DNA from: CAZNNH01 sp964574335
GTDB lineage: Bacteria; Acidobacteriota; Vicinamibacteria; Fen-336
Length of the DNA: 49,845 bases
Assembly: GCA_964574335.1 (NCBI GenBank)
Contig: CAZNNH010000031.1
Span: 1 to 49,845 of the forward strand
Direction of reading: 5' to 3'
This document shows positions 1 to 8,015 of the stretch, one piece after another; the stretch's first letter is position 1, and each line of letters begins with the position of its first letter. The translations under genes and the position numbers were made by a program. A model generated the notes under the pieces. The model was given only the letters and a program-made list of their open reading frames with translations, made no database searches and was not told the DNA's origin.

Positions 1-95
1 GTGACCAGGCGGACGTCGTGTCCCCGGGCCGCCACCGCGGCGCTCCGGGTGGCGACGTGGGGGGACCGCCCGTTGCCGACGACGACGACCCTCAA
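1..95 (-). CDS. glycosyltransferase family 4-like, N-terminus only (partial)
   Basis: The minus strand from a TTG at 95 reads LRVVVVGNGRSPHVATRSAA and continues open to the window edge. A hydrophobic beta strand followed by G-N-x-R-S-P-H and an alanine-rich helix ending in RGHDV is the usual start of a GT-B glycosyltransferase of family 4. It lies 19 bp downstream of the DegT aminotransferase on the same strand, so the two probably form one sugar/polysaccharide operon. The start is chosen only because TTG directly precedes the first strand. The rest of the gene is outside the window. Confidence 0.55.
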   Translation of the reverse strand, partial: MRVVVVGNGRSPHVATRSAAVAARGHDVRLV

Positions 96-114
96 GCGGG
101 TCCCCGCTCTCGGC

Positions 115-1251
115 TCACTCCGCCGGCCCGGGGTGCGCCGTGCAGTAGCTGCGGACCTCGGCCGCCACCCGCTGGAGCGTCTCGAGCGGCAGCTCCGGGT
201 AGAAGGGGACCGAGATCACCTCCCGCGAGTGGCGCTCGGCCACCGGCAGCGCGCCCGAGGCCCGACAGCCCGCCATCGCCGGCTGTAGGTGGAGGGGCTT
301 CGGGTAGTGGACGGCGGTGGCGATCCCCTGCGACTTCAGGTGGGCCTGCAGCCCGTCGCGGTCGCCGACCCGGAGCGTGTACAGGTGCCAGGCCGACCGG
401 CAGCCCGAGCGCTCCTCCGGCACCTTCAGCCCCGGCGTCCCCCGCAGCGCCTCGGTGTAGGCCACCGCCCGCTCCCGGCGCTCCCGGTTCCACGTCTCCA
501 GGTGGGGCAGCTTGACGCGCAGCACCGCCGCCTGCAGCGTGTCGAGCCGGCTGTTCGTCCCCAGCACCACGTTGTCGTACTTGTCCTTGCCGCCGCCGTG
601 GTTGGCGATCCGCCGGACCCGGGCGATGAACGCCTCGTCGTTGGAGACCACCATCCCCGCGTCGCCGTAGGCGCCCAGGTTTTTGCCCGGGTAGAAGCTG
701 AAGCAGGCCGCGTGGCCGAGCGCGCCGGCGCGACGTCCCTCGAGCTCGGCGCCGTGGGCCTGGGCTGCGTCCTCGAGCACCGGGATGCCGTGGCGGCCGG
801 CGATGGCCAGGATCTCCGGCATCCCGGCCGGATGGCCGTACAGGTGGACCGGGACGATCAGCTTGGTGCGCGGCGTGATCGCTTCCTCCAGCCGCCCCGG
901 GTCGAGGGTGAACGTGTGCTCGTCCACGTCGACGAAGACCGGGGTGGCGCCGTTGAGCAGGATCGCCTCACCGGTGGCGATGAACGTCGAGGTGGCCGTG
1001 ATCACCTCGTCGCCGGGGCCGATGCCGTAGGCCCGCAGCGAGACGGTCAGGGCGTCGGTGCCGTTGGCCACGCCGCAGGCATGGGAGACGCCGCAGAACG
1101 CCGCGAACTCCTCCTCGAGCCGCGTGCAGTCCTCTCCCCGGACGAACCGGGTGGAGCGGACCACCCGAGCCATGGCCTCGTCCACCGCCGGCTGGATGCG
1201 CGCGTACTGGGCCTGAAGGTCGACCATGGGGACCGGCGTGGGGTTGGACAT
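115..1251 (-). CDS. DegT/DnrJ/EryC1/StrS family sugar aminotransferase
   Basis: A 378-residue PLP-dependent aminotransferase of the nucleotide-sugar type, of normal length for the family. The motif FSFYPGKNLGAYGDAG carries the PLP lysine (K190). It is preceded by the acidic PLP-ring contact in VLEDAAQAHGA (around 159-169) and by the substrate-loop text ANGTDAL (62-68). This wording is closest to enzymes that aminate 3-keto or 4-keto UDP/dTDP sugars (WbpE/FdtB-like); the exact sugar cannot be read. An AAGGAG ribosome site lies 11 nt before the ATG. The gene is divergent from wecB and co-directional with a glycosyltransferase, which supports a role in O-antigen, capsule or exopolysaccharide precursor synthesis. 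Confidence 0.92.
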   Translation of the reverse strand: MSNPTPVPMVDLQAQYARIQPAVDEAMARVVRSTRFVRGEDCTRLEEEFAAFCGVSHACGVANGTDALTVSLRAYGIGPGDEVITATSTFIATGEAILLNGATPVFVDVDEHTFTLDPGRLEEAITPRTKLIVPVHLYGHPAGMPEILAIAGRHGIPVLEDAAQAHGAELEGRRAGALGHAACFSFYPGKNLGAYGDAGMVVSNDEAFIARVRRIANHGGGKDKYDNVVLGTNSRLDTLQAAVLRVKLPHLETWNRERRERAVAYTEALRGTPGLKVPEERSGCRSAWHLYTLRVGDRDGLQAHLKSQGIATAVHYPKPLHLQPAMAGCRASGALPVAERHSREVISVPFYPELPLETLQRVAAEVRSYCTAHPGPAE

Positions 1252-1254
1252 GAA

Positions 1255-1283
1255 TTGACAATCTCCTTGACGGATAATAACTT
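1255..1283 (+). promoter_or_regulatory. candidate promoter in the degT/wecB divergent spacer
   Basis: TTGACA at 1255-1260 is followed after 17 bases by TAACTT at 1278-1283, inside an AT-rich island in otherwise very GC-rich DNA. It would drive wecB. The same island gives TATTAT on the minus strand just before the degT ribosome site. The -10 match is weak. Confidence 0.35.
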
Positions 1284-1332
1284 AGCGGCGCGAGCAGTGA
1301 TCGGACCGCAGTCTATCCCCGCGCCCAGGACC

Positions 1333-2454
1333 TTGACAAGAACGACCCCGAAACCCGTCCCCCGGTCGCGGCGAGCCCCGTCTCCGACCGTCCTGACCGT
1401 GGTGGGGGCCCGTCCGCAGTTCGTCAAGGCGGCGCCTCTGTGCCGGAGCCTCAGGCGACGCTTCCACGAGGTGCTGGTCCACACCGGCCAGCACTACGAT
1501 CCCGAGCTGTCGGACAGCTTCTTCCGCGAGCTGGACATCCCGACCCCCGACCACCACCTCGGCATCGGCTCCGGCTCCCATGGTCGCATGACCGGGCGAA
1601 TGCTCGAAGCCCTCGAGGCGCTGATGGTGAAGGTCCGCCCGCAGGTGGTGGTGGTCCTCGGCGACACCAACTCGACGCTGGCCGGGGCGCTGGCCGCCGT
1701 CAAGCTCGGCCTGCCGGTGGCCCACGTGGAGGCCGGGCTACGCAGCTTCGACGAGCGGATGCCGGAGGAGATCAACCGGCGGCTCACCGACCACGTCTCC
1801 ACCCTGCTCCTGTGCCCGACCCGCACCGCCGTCCGCAACCTGCGTGCCGAAGGGATCACCCGCGGCGTCCACCGCGTCGGCGACGTGATGATGGACGCCG
1901 TGCGCCAGCACCTGGCCCGCGCCCTGCGGCGCCGCAGCGTCCACCGGCCCCGCGGGCCCTACGCGGTGCTGACCCTGCATCGCCAGGAGAACGTGGAAGA
2001 TCCGATCCGCCTCACCGGAATCGTGAAGACCGTCGACACTCTCGAGCTGCCCGTGCTCTTCCCCGTCCACCCCCGCACCCGCCACCGGCTGCGGGGCCTG
2101 TGCCTGCGGCCGGCCGGGTCGCTGCGCCTTCTGCGGCCGCTGCCGTACCTCGAGATGCTCGGCCTGGTGCAAAACGCGCAGGTGCTGCTCACCGACTCCG
2201 GCGGTCTCCAGAAGGAGGCCTTCATCCTGGGCACGCCGTGCCTCACCCTGCGCGACTCGACCGAGTGGGTGGAGACGGTCCGGGCGGGGGCCAACCGGGT
2301 GGTGGGTGCCGATCCGGCCCGGATCCGCCGCGCGTTGCGGGCGCTGGAGCGGCGCCGGCCGCGCTTCGACGCGGCCAGGGTCTACGGCGACGGGCACGCT
2401 GCCGAGGCCATCGCCGAGATCCTGGCCGACTTCATCCGCGCGCGGGGCGGCTGA
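1333..2454 (+). CDS. wecB: UDP-N-acetylglucosamine 2-epimerase (non-hydrolysing)
   Basis: WecB-type epimerase interconverting UDP-GlcNAc and UDP-ManNAc in the cytoplasm, feeding ManNAc-containing envelope polysaccharides. Family signatures are the opening VLTVVGARPQFVKAAPL, the nucleotide-binding LGDTNSTLAG, HVEAGLRSFDERMPEEINRR with its catalytic acidic residues, TLHRQENV, FPVHPRT and the UDP-binding LTDSGGLQKEA. Length fits the family (about 370 residues). The start is uncertain because the open frame extends far upstream. TTG at 1333 gives an 18-residue lead before the first strand, with AGGA close by; GTG at 1297 is the alternative. It is divergent from the DegT aminotransferase and convergent with the HAD gene. 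Confidence 0.9.
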   Translation: MTRTTPKPVPRSRRAPSPTVLTVVGARPQFVKAAPLCRSLRRRFHEVLVHTGQHYDPELSDSFFRELDIPTPDHHLGIGSGSHGRMTGRMLEALEALMVKVRPQVVVVLGDTNSTLAGALAAVKLGLPVAHVEAGLRSFDERMPEEINRRLTDHVSTLLLCPTRTAVRNLRAEGITRGVHRVGDVMMDAVRQHLARALRRRSVHRPRGPYAVLTLHRQENVEDPIRLTGIVKTVDTLELPVLFPVHPRTRHRLRGLCLRPAGSLRLLRPLPYLEMLGLVQNAQVLLTDSGGLQKEAFILGTPCLTLRDSTEWVETVRAGANRVVGADPARIRRALRALERRRPRFDAARVYGDGHAAEAIAEILADFIRARGG

Positions 2455-2464
2455 AGGCGCAGCC

Positions 2465-3121
2465 TCAGAGGGCCTTTCCCCGACGGTGCACCAGGCCGGT
2501 GACCGCCTCCTCCAGGCTGGACGCCCACAGGTCGGGATCGGAGGCGCGCAGCGCCGCCGCGTTCGGGAAGCCGCCGGGGATGCCCACCGAGAAGACCTGG
2601 GCGGCCCGTGCCATCTCGATGTCCTCCGGGCTGTCGCCGACATAGGCCGCGGCCTCCGGAGGCACCTCCATGCCGGCCAGCGCCGTCTGGAGCGCCTCCG
2701 GGTGCGGCTTTCGGTTCGGCACGTCGCCTCCGCAGACCACCACCCCGAAAAAGCGGGACAGGCCGAGGTCGGCCAGCTCGAACTGGACCCGCCCGCGATC
2801 GCCGCTGGTGACCAGTCCCATGGCCAGACCGGCGTCGGCGATCCGGGCCAGGCCCTCTTGGGCGCCGGGCAGGAGCTGGTTGCGCTCCTCGGCGTAGAGC
2901 TCCAGCCACAGCCGATCGGCCTCGTCCCAGTGACGGCCGTCCAGGCCCACATAGACGTAGGTCCGGTGCCAGTTGGGGGAGTACGACTCGCGAAACGCAT
3001 CCCGGTCGAACGTGATGCCGTAGTGGGCGAAGAGGCGGACGTAGCAGCGATAGGTGGAGGCCGCCGAGTCGACCAGCGTCCCGTCCCAATCGAACAGCAC
3101 GGCGCGAAGCGGGTGGTTCAC
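2465..3121 (-). CDS. HAD-family hydrolase, phosphoglycolate phosphatase-like
   Basis: A 218-residue HAD phosphatase with all four motifs: the nucleophile pair in LFDWDGTLVDS (D11 and D13), a threonine/serine in GLVTSGD, the lysine in NRKPHPEAL, and the metal-binding acidic cluster GDSPEDIEMA. The helical cap after motif I places it among Gph/beta-phosphoglucomutase-like enzymes; the substrate is not determinable. The GTG start at 3121 lies seven residues before the first strand. The frame stays open much further upstream but without homology. Its stop faces the wecB stop at a distance of 10 bp. Confidence 0.85.
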   Translation of the reverse strand: MNHPLRAVLFDWDGTLVDSAASTYRCYVRLFAHYGITFDRDAFRESYSPNWHRTYVYVGLDGRHWDEADRLWLELYAEERNQLLPGAQEGLARIADAGLAMGLVTSGDRGRVQFELADLGLSRFFGVVVCGGDVPNRKPHPEALQTALAGMEVPPEAAAYVGDSPEDIEMARAAQVFSVGIPGGFPNAAALRASDPDLWASSLEEAVTGLVHRRGKAL

Positions 3122-3179
3122 GGAGGCATTATCGCGGGGGCCGGGGCAGAGGCCAAGGCGAGGGCCCGCCACGGGCGGG

Positions 3180-3185
3180 TAGAAT
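3180..3185 (+). promoter_or_regulatory. candidate -10 element TAGAAT
   Basis: TAGAAT lies only 12 nt before the ATG at 3198, so transcription would begin 5-6 nt before the start codon. No convincing -35 or ribosome site is visible. Confidence 0.3.
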
Positions 3186-3197
3186 CCCAGACAGGCC

Positions 3198-4475
3198 ATG
3201 TCCGATCTCGCCGCGCTGGCCGCTCTCGGCGCCCTGCTGCTGCTTCCTGGTGCCGCCGTCGCCCGGGCCCCCTGGAGCGTGGTGCCGTTCCTCTCCGTCG
3301 CCTTCTGGATCCTCTCGTGGTGGGTGCCGTACGGGCCGGCCGGCCGTGCCCTCTTCGTGAAGGCCGCCCTGGTGCTCTTCCTGCCCCTCGCCCTGCTCCG
3401 CCTCTTTCGGTCGGCGCGGCCCTCGTCTCCCACCGGCGACGACGCGACCGTGCTGGCGGCGGCCGGCCTGAGGCTGGTGCCGTTCGGCCTGTGGGCGGTG
3501 CCGCCCGGCCTGGATGCCGGGTTCCAGGGCCTTCGCGCGCTTCTCGCCGTCTGGCGCGACGGCGTCCCCGTCACCCACCAACCGCTGCTCTCGGGGCTTC
3601 CCTTCACCGCCGTCCCTCCTGGCTTCGCGCTGCTGGTTGCCGACGTCGGCCTCCTGTCGGGCGCCGCCGCCCACCGCGCCACGCTGCTGGTCTCGCTGGC
3701 GGCGCTCTTCCTCTTCCAGCTCGCCCTGTTCTCGGTGCTGCGGGCAGCGACGCCGGGACGACCCGCCGCCGTCGCGGCGACCCTCGGCCTGGCGGTGGCC
3801 ACCGTCTTCCTGGGCGATGGCGCCGAGCCCGAGCTCCTGGCTGCCGGCTTGCTGCTGTCGGCAGCCGCTCTGCTTGTGGGCCGTCGCGGCGAGCCCTCGG
3901 CGGTGGCGGCCGGGCTGCTGGTGGCCGCGGCCGCCGTCTGTGCCCCCGTGATGGCCTTGCTGGGGCTCGGGGTCGGGCTGGCCGTCGCTGCACGGGTCGG
4001 GAGCACCGAAAGGCGACGGCTGCGCCTCTCGGCCATCGCCGGTGGTCTGGCCCTGATCTGTGTCGTGGGGCAGCGGGGGTTGCGCCTCGCCAGCCTCACG
4101 GGTCTCGGGACCGCGCTGCGCGTGGTGGCGGTGGTGGTCCTGGCGCTCGGCCTGGCCCAGGCGTGGGGCACCCGGCACCGTGGGCGGTGGAGGAAGTGCG
4201 CCGCGGTCCTGCTGATGGCCGCCGGCCTGGCGGCGTCCTTCGTGTACTACCGGGGCGCGAGCCGGCGGGTCTCCGTGACCTGGGACGAGGTCGCCTCGAT
4301 GGCCCGGCTGGCCCAGAGCTCCTCGCCGCTTTGCGTGGTGTGCGCTCCGCCCGGAGGGGTGACCGCCTGGCTGCCGGCGGTGGCGGGGCGCGCGGTGGCC
4401 GCGCCCCTTCTTCCCGCGACAGCGGCCCCCGAACGGGCCCCCGCAGCACGGCCCTGTGACCTCGAATACCCCTGA
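3198..4475 (+). CDS. polytopic membrane protein of unknown function
   Basis: A 425-residue protein that is almost entirely hydrophobic, with about ten likely membrane segments separated by short arginine-rich loops and a final soluble stretch after about residue 350. The general look (glycine/alanine/leucine-rich segments, a short re-entrant VTHQPLLSGLPFT loop near 115-128) resembles the multi-spanning glycosyltransferase-C or polymerase-type proteins seen elsewhere in this window, but no catalytic motif was recognised. No strong ribosome site precedes the ATG. The neighbours are a convergent-side HAD gene and a hydrolase 330 bp downstream, which give no functional hint. Confidence 0.7.
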   Translation: MSDLAALAALGALLLLPGAAVARAPWSVVPFLSVAFWILSWWVPYGPAGRALFVKAALVLFLPLALLRLFRSARPSSPTGDDATVLAAAGLRLVPFGLWAVPPGLDAGFQGLRALLAVWRDGVPVTHQPLLSGLPFTAVPPGFALLVADVGLLSGAAAHRATLLVSLAALFLFQLALFSVLRAATPGRPAAVAATLGLAVATVFLGDGAEPELLAAGLLLSAAALLVGRRGEPSAVAAGLLVAAAAVCAPVMALLGLGVGLAVAARVGSTERRRLRLSAIAGGLALICVVGQRGLRLASLTGLGTALRVVAVVVLALGLAQAWGTRHRGRWRKCAAVLLMAAGLAASFVYYRGASRRVSVTWDEVASMARLAQSSSPLCVVCAPPGGVTAWLPAVAGRAVAAPLLPATAAPERAPAARPCDLEYP

Positions 4476-4807
4476 CATCCTTTGACATCTCCTTTGGGAA
4501 CCGAGGGTTAGCGGCGACGTAATATCAGTTTAGAACATCGAAGGCGGCGTGGGATCGCGACGGGGTGACGGCGTGCGGAGATTGATCCAGTGCCCCCAGA
4601 GAGATCTCGTCGGCGCGGCCGTTGTGTCCGGTCCCGCGCCCGCCTTCGATGGTTCTCGATTCTTCCCGGGGCCTTTGCTATCGTCCCCAAAAACTAGCCA
4701 GAGGCTGGCCCAGATGAGCTGGACGGAGCCGGCAATCGCGAGGTCTCTCGAGTGTCGAGTCGAAGCAGGTCGTGGTCGACCAGACGGGACGTGCCGGGGA
4801 AGCCGGC
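4476..4807. other. 332-bp intergenic stretch with a long-range inverted repeat
   Basis: No coding frame with protein-like composition is seen here, and the stretch is noticeably more AT-rich than its surroundings. It contains a perfect 12-bp inverted repeat, CATCGAAGGCGG at 4536-4547 and CCGCCTTCGATG at 4640-4651. Less perfect pairing continues inward through GTGGGATC and GGTCCCGC. It could be a structured leader or small RNA, or an old mobile-element scar. Confidence 0.4.
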
Positions 4808-5764
4808 GTGAAGAGGCTCGGTCGTCTCGCCATCTGGGGCGGGCTCGGGATCGCCTTGGTCTACGCCGTGCTGGTGCTGGCCGTGGTGCCGCACTGGCTC
4901 GGCAACCTGGCCACCACCCGGACCTTCCGCTTCCCCGACAAGGAGAACCAGGGACTGACCCCGGAGTCGTTCGACCTCGCCTACACGCCGGTCTCGTTCC
5001 ACGCCGCGGACGGCGTCGAGCTGAAGGGCTGGTGGGTCCCCAGCCCCGAGGACCGCGGCACGGTCCTCTTGGTCCACGGTCTCAACCGCTCGCGGCTGGA
5101 GATGGTGCGCAAGCTCCCGTTTCTCTCCCGGCTCGGCTGGAACGCGCTCGTCTTCGACCTGCGGCACCACGGAGAGAGCCAGGGCAAGGTGTCGAGCTTC
5201 GGGTTCTTCGAGCGGCTCGACGTGGAGGCGGCCGCCGACCTGGCGGCGTCGCGGTCCCGGGGGCCGCTGGTGGGGTGGGGGATCTCGCTGGGGGCCGCCA
5301 CCACGGTGCTGGCGGCGGCCGTCGACCCGCGGCTGCAGGGCGTGGTCTGCGACAGCAGCTACCGGAGCCTGCGCGACACGGCGCGGCATCACATCCGGCT
5401 GTTCCGCCGGTTCCGCTGGTGGATGCGGGCCGTCCCCGCCTGGCCGGTGGCGGACCTGGCCGTCTACTGGATGGGGGAGATCGGCAAGTTCGACCCGGAC
5501 GCGGTCGACATCGTGGCGGCGGCGCGGCACCTGTCGGGGAGGCCGGCGCTGTTCGTGTGCAACTCGGGAGACCGGCGGATGCCGCCTGAGATCGCCTTCG
5601 ACCTGAAGGCGGCGGCCGGAGAGCAGGCGGAGGTCCTGGAGGTGCCCGGCAACAGCCACGGCGGCGCGTATCGAGACGGTCAACCCGCCTACGAAGCGGC
5701 CGTCACCCGGCTGCTTCAAGCCGTCACGGCCGAGGCCGCGAGGCTACCAAGGAGCGACCCGTGA
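4808..5764 (+). CDS. membrane-anchored alpha/beta hydrolase
   Basis: A 318-residue alpha/beta hydrolase of the serine aminopeptidase S33/BEM46-like group. One N-terminal membrane segment (about residues 7-27) is followed by the hydrolase fold: the oxyanion loop VLLVHGLNRSR, the nucleophile elbow GWGISLGAA (Ser160), and a C-terminal histidine in NSHGGAY. The substrate is unknown; esterase or thioesterase activity is plausible. GTG at 4808 is preferred because GGGGA lies 7-8 nt before it; an in-frame GTG at 4772 would add 12 residues. It overlaps the AhpD-like gene by 4 bp, so the two are translationally coupled. Confidence 0.8.
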   Translation: MKRLGRLAIWGGLGIALVYAVLVLAVVPHWLGNLATTRTFRFPDKENQGLTPESFDLAYTPVSFHAADGVELKGWWVPSPEDRGTVLLVHGLNRSRLEMVRKLPFLSRLGWNALVFDLRHHGESQGKVSSFGFFERLDVEAAADLAASRSRGPLVGWGISLGAATTVLAAAVDPRLQGVVCDSSYRSLRDTARHHIRLFRRFRWWMRAVPAWPVADLAVYWMGEIGKFDPDAVDIVAAARHLSGRPALFVCNSGDRRMPPEIAFDLKAAAGEQAEVLEVPGNSHGGAYRDGQPAYEAAVTRLLQAVTAEAARLPRSDP

Positions 5765-6132
5765 GCGACCAGAGCAAGCACCACCACGTGCCGTTCCCGG
5801 AGGAGGACAACGGCGAGCCCAAGCCGCCCGAGCGCAGCAGCTCGTACACGATGGTGGCGCCGCGCTTCCGGGAGATCTACTTCCAGTTCTACAAGGAGAC
5901 CTACAAGCCGTCGGCCCTGGATCGCAAGACCAAGGAGCTGGTGGCGATCTCGGCCAGCCTGGCCGCCAAGTGCCAGGGGTGCCTCGAGGGGCACATCAAG
6001 AAGGCCCTGAAGTTCGGCGCCTCGCGGGAGGAGATCTCCGAGACCATCGCCATCGCCATGGGCGTGGGCGCCGCCGCGGTGGTCGACCTGACCGACATCG
6101 CCGCCGACAACATGGAGCTGAAGCTGTTCTAG
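5761..6132 (+). CDS. AhpD-like / carboxymuconolactone decarboxylase family protein
   Basis: A 123-residue small helical protein with the AhpD-type redox motif C-Q-G-C-L-E-G-H (C71, C74, H78), so a peroxidase-like or disulfide-relay role is likelier than decarboxylation. The body after about residue 30 matches the CMD fold (DRKTKELVAISASLAAKC, and the alanine-rich last helix); the first 30 residues are a charged, low-complexity lead with three histidines. The GTG start has AAGGAG 7 nt upstream and overlaps the hydrolase stop by 4 bp. Its own stop shares a base with the start of the MEMO gene. Confidence 0.88.
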   Translation: MSDQSKHHHVPFPEEDNGEPKPPERSSSYTMVAPRFREIYFQFYKETYKPSALDRKTKELVAISASLAAKCQGCLEGHIKKALKFGASREEISETIAIAMGVGAAAVVDLTDIAADNMELKLF

Positions 6133-7355
6133 TGTCGTCGTCTCTCCTGCCCGCCCTCCGCCGGGGCCTGGATCTCCTGCCGTCCCCGGTCCCGGAGCGC
6201 CCCGGCCTGCTGGTCCGGGACCCGCTCGGCTACTCCGACACCACGCTGATCCTTCCGCCCCCCCTGGTTCCATGCCTCGTCTGCTTCGACGGAGGCCACA
6301 CCGAGCTGGACCTGCGGCAGCTCCTGGTTCAGGCCACCGGCGACCTGCAGGTGGGGGGGCTGGTCCAGCACCTGGTCGAGACGCTCGCCTCGGCGGGCTT
6401 CCTCGAGGACGAGGTGGCGGCCCGCCAGCGGGACCAGCGGGAGCGTGAGTTCCGCGAGGCGCCGCTGCGGACGGCCGCCCACGCCGGCTCGGCCTACCCG
6501 GAGGACGCCGAGGCGCTACGGGAGACGCTCGACGCCCACCTTCGGGCGGGCGAGGGCGAGACGCTGCCGGAGCCGGCCGGGCTGTGCGGGATCGCGGCGC
6601 CCCACGTCAGCCTGGAGGGTGGGAGCGCCGCCTACGGCGCGGCCTACCGGGGGTTGGGGGCGGAGCTTCGGGGGCGCACCTTCGTGGTGCTCGGGACCTC
6701 ACACTACGGCGAGCCGGACCACCTCGGCCTGACCCGCAAGCCCTTCGTCACGCCGCTCGGCGAGACCACGGTGGACCGCGAGCTGCTGGACGCCCTCGAG
6801 GGATGCCGTGCCGTCCGTGCCGAGGACTACTGCCACCGCCGGGAGCACTCGGTCGAGTTCCAGGTGGTCTTCCTGCAGCACCGGTTCGGCCCCGGGGTCC
6901 GGGTGCTGCCGATCCTGTGCGGGCCCTTCTCCAGCGCCCAGCTCGGCGGCTGGCCCGAGGACGACCCGGGTCTTCGCGAGGCCTTCGAGGCGCTCGCCGA
7001 GCTCTCCCGGCGAGGGGGCGAGCGCCTCTTCTGGGTGCTGGGGATCGACCTCGCCCACCAGGGGCGCCGCTACGGCGACCGCGCGCGGGCCCGGGCCGGC
7101 CAGGGCGCCATGAGTGCCGTCGAGGCGCAGGATCACGAGCGCCTCGCCCGGGCGGCCGCCGGGGACGCCCACGGCTTCTGGCACGAGGTGCAGCAGCAGG
7201 GCGATCCCCTCAACTGGTGCGGCAGCTCGCCGCTCTACACCTTCCTGAAGGCGGTCGAGCCCTCCTCCGGCCAGGTACTGCGCTACGAGCAGTGGAACAT
7301 CGACCCGGACAGCGTGGTGAGCTTCGCCGCCCTGGCGTTCCACCGCCGGGCCTGA
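6132..7355 (+). CDS. amrB: MEMO/AmmeMemoRadiSam system protein B with an extra N-terminal domain
   Basis: A 407-residue protein. Residues from about 115 form a MEMO domain: AAPHVSLEGG (H158), LGTSHYG (H191), REHSVEFQ (H239), GIDLAHQGRRYG and LNWCGSSPLY (C363). These are the positions of the histidine/cysteine metal site known in MEMO1. The first 110 residues are a separate domain with a small beta part and a winged-helix-like stretch (LRQLLVQATGDLQVGGLVQH), recalling PqqD-like modules. MEMO proteins are linked to iron/copper redox chemistry and, in bacteria, to radical-SAM AMMECR1 loci, but neither partner is present here. The GTG start shares one base with the preceding stop (TAGTG). Confidence 0.85.
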   Translation: MSSSLLPALRRGLDLLPSPVPERPGLLVRDPLGYSDTTLILPPPLVPCLVCFDGGHTELDLRQLLVQATGDLQVGGLVQHLVETLASAGFLEDEVAARQRDQREREFREAPLRTAAHAGSAYPEDAEALRETLDAHLRAGEGETLPEPAGLCGIAAPHVSLEGGSAAYGAAYRGLGAELRGRTFVVLGTSHYGEPDHLGLTRKPFVTPLGETTVDRELLDALEGCRAVRAEDYCHRREHSVEFQVVFLQHRFGPGVRVLPILCGPFSSAQLGGWPEDDPGLREAFEALAELSRRGGERLFWVLGIDLAHQGRRYGDRARARAGQGAMSAVEAQDHERLARAAAGDAHGFWHEVQQQGDPLNWCGSSPLYTFLKAVEPSSGQVLRYEQWNIDPDSVVSFAALAFHRRA

Positions 7356-7390
7356 TCAGCGATCGGCGGCAGCCGCGGCCTGCTTCCGTC

Positions 7391-7993
<603 letters not shown>

Positions 7994-8015
7994 GATGGGT
8001 CTCCTGAAGGCGCCG

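Noticed and set aside
289..1332. Upstream extension of the wecB frame over the DegT gene
   Set aside because: It is antisense to a well-conserved aminotransferase and has no family resemblance; high GC keeps such frames open.
2465..4171. 568-residue minus-strand frame covering the HAD gene and the membrane protein
   Set aside because: Only the last 218 residues (from GTG 3121) are HAD; the upstream part is low-complexity and antisense to the membrane protein gene.
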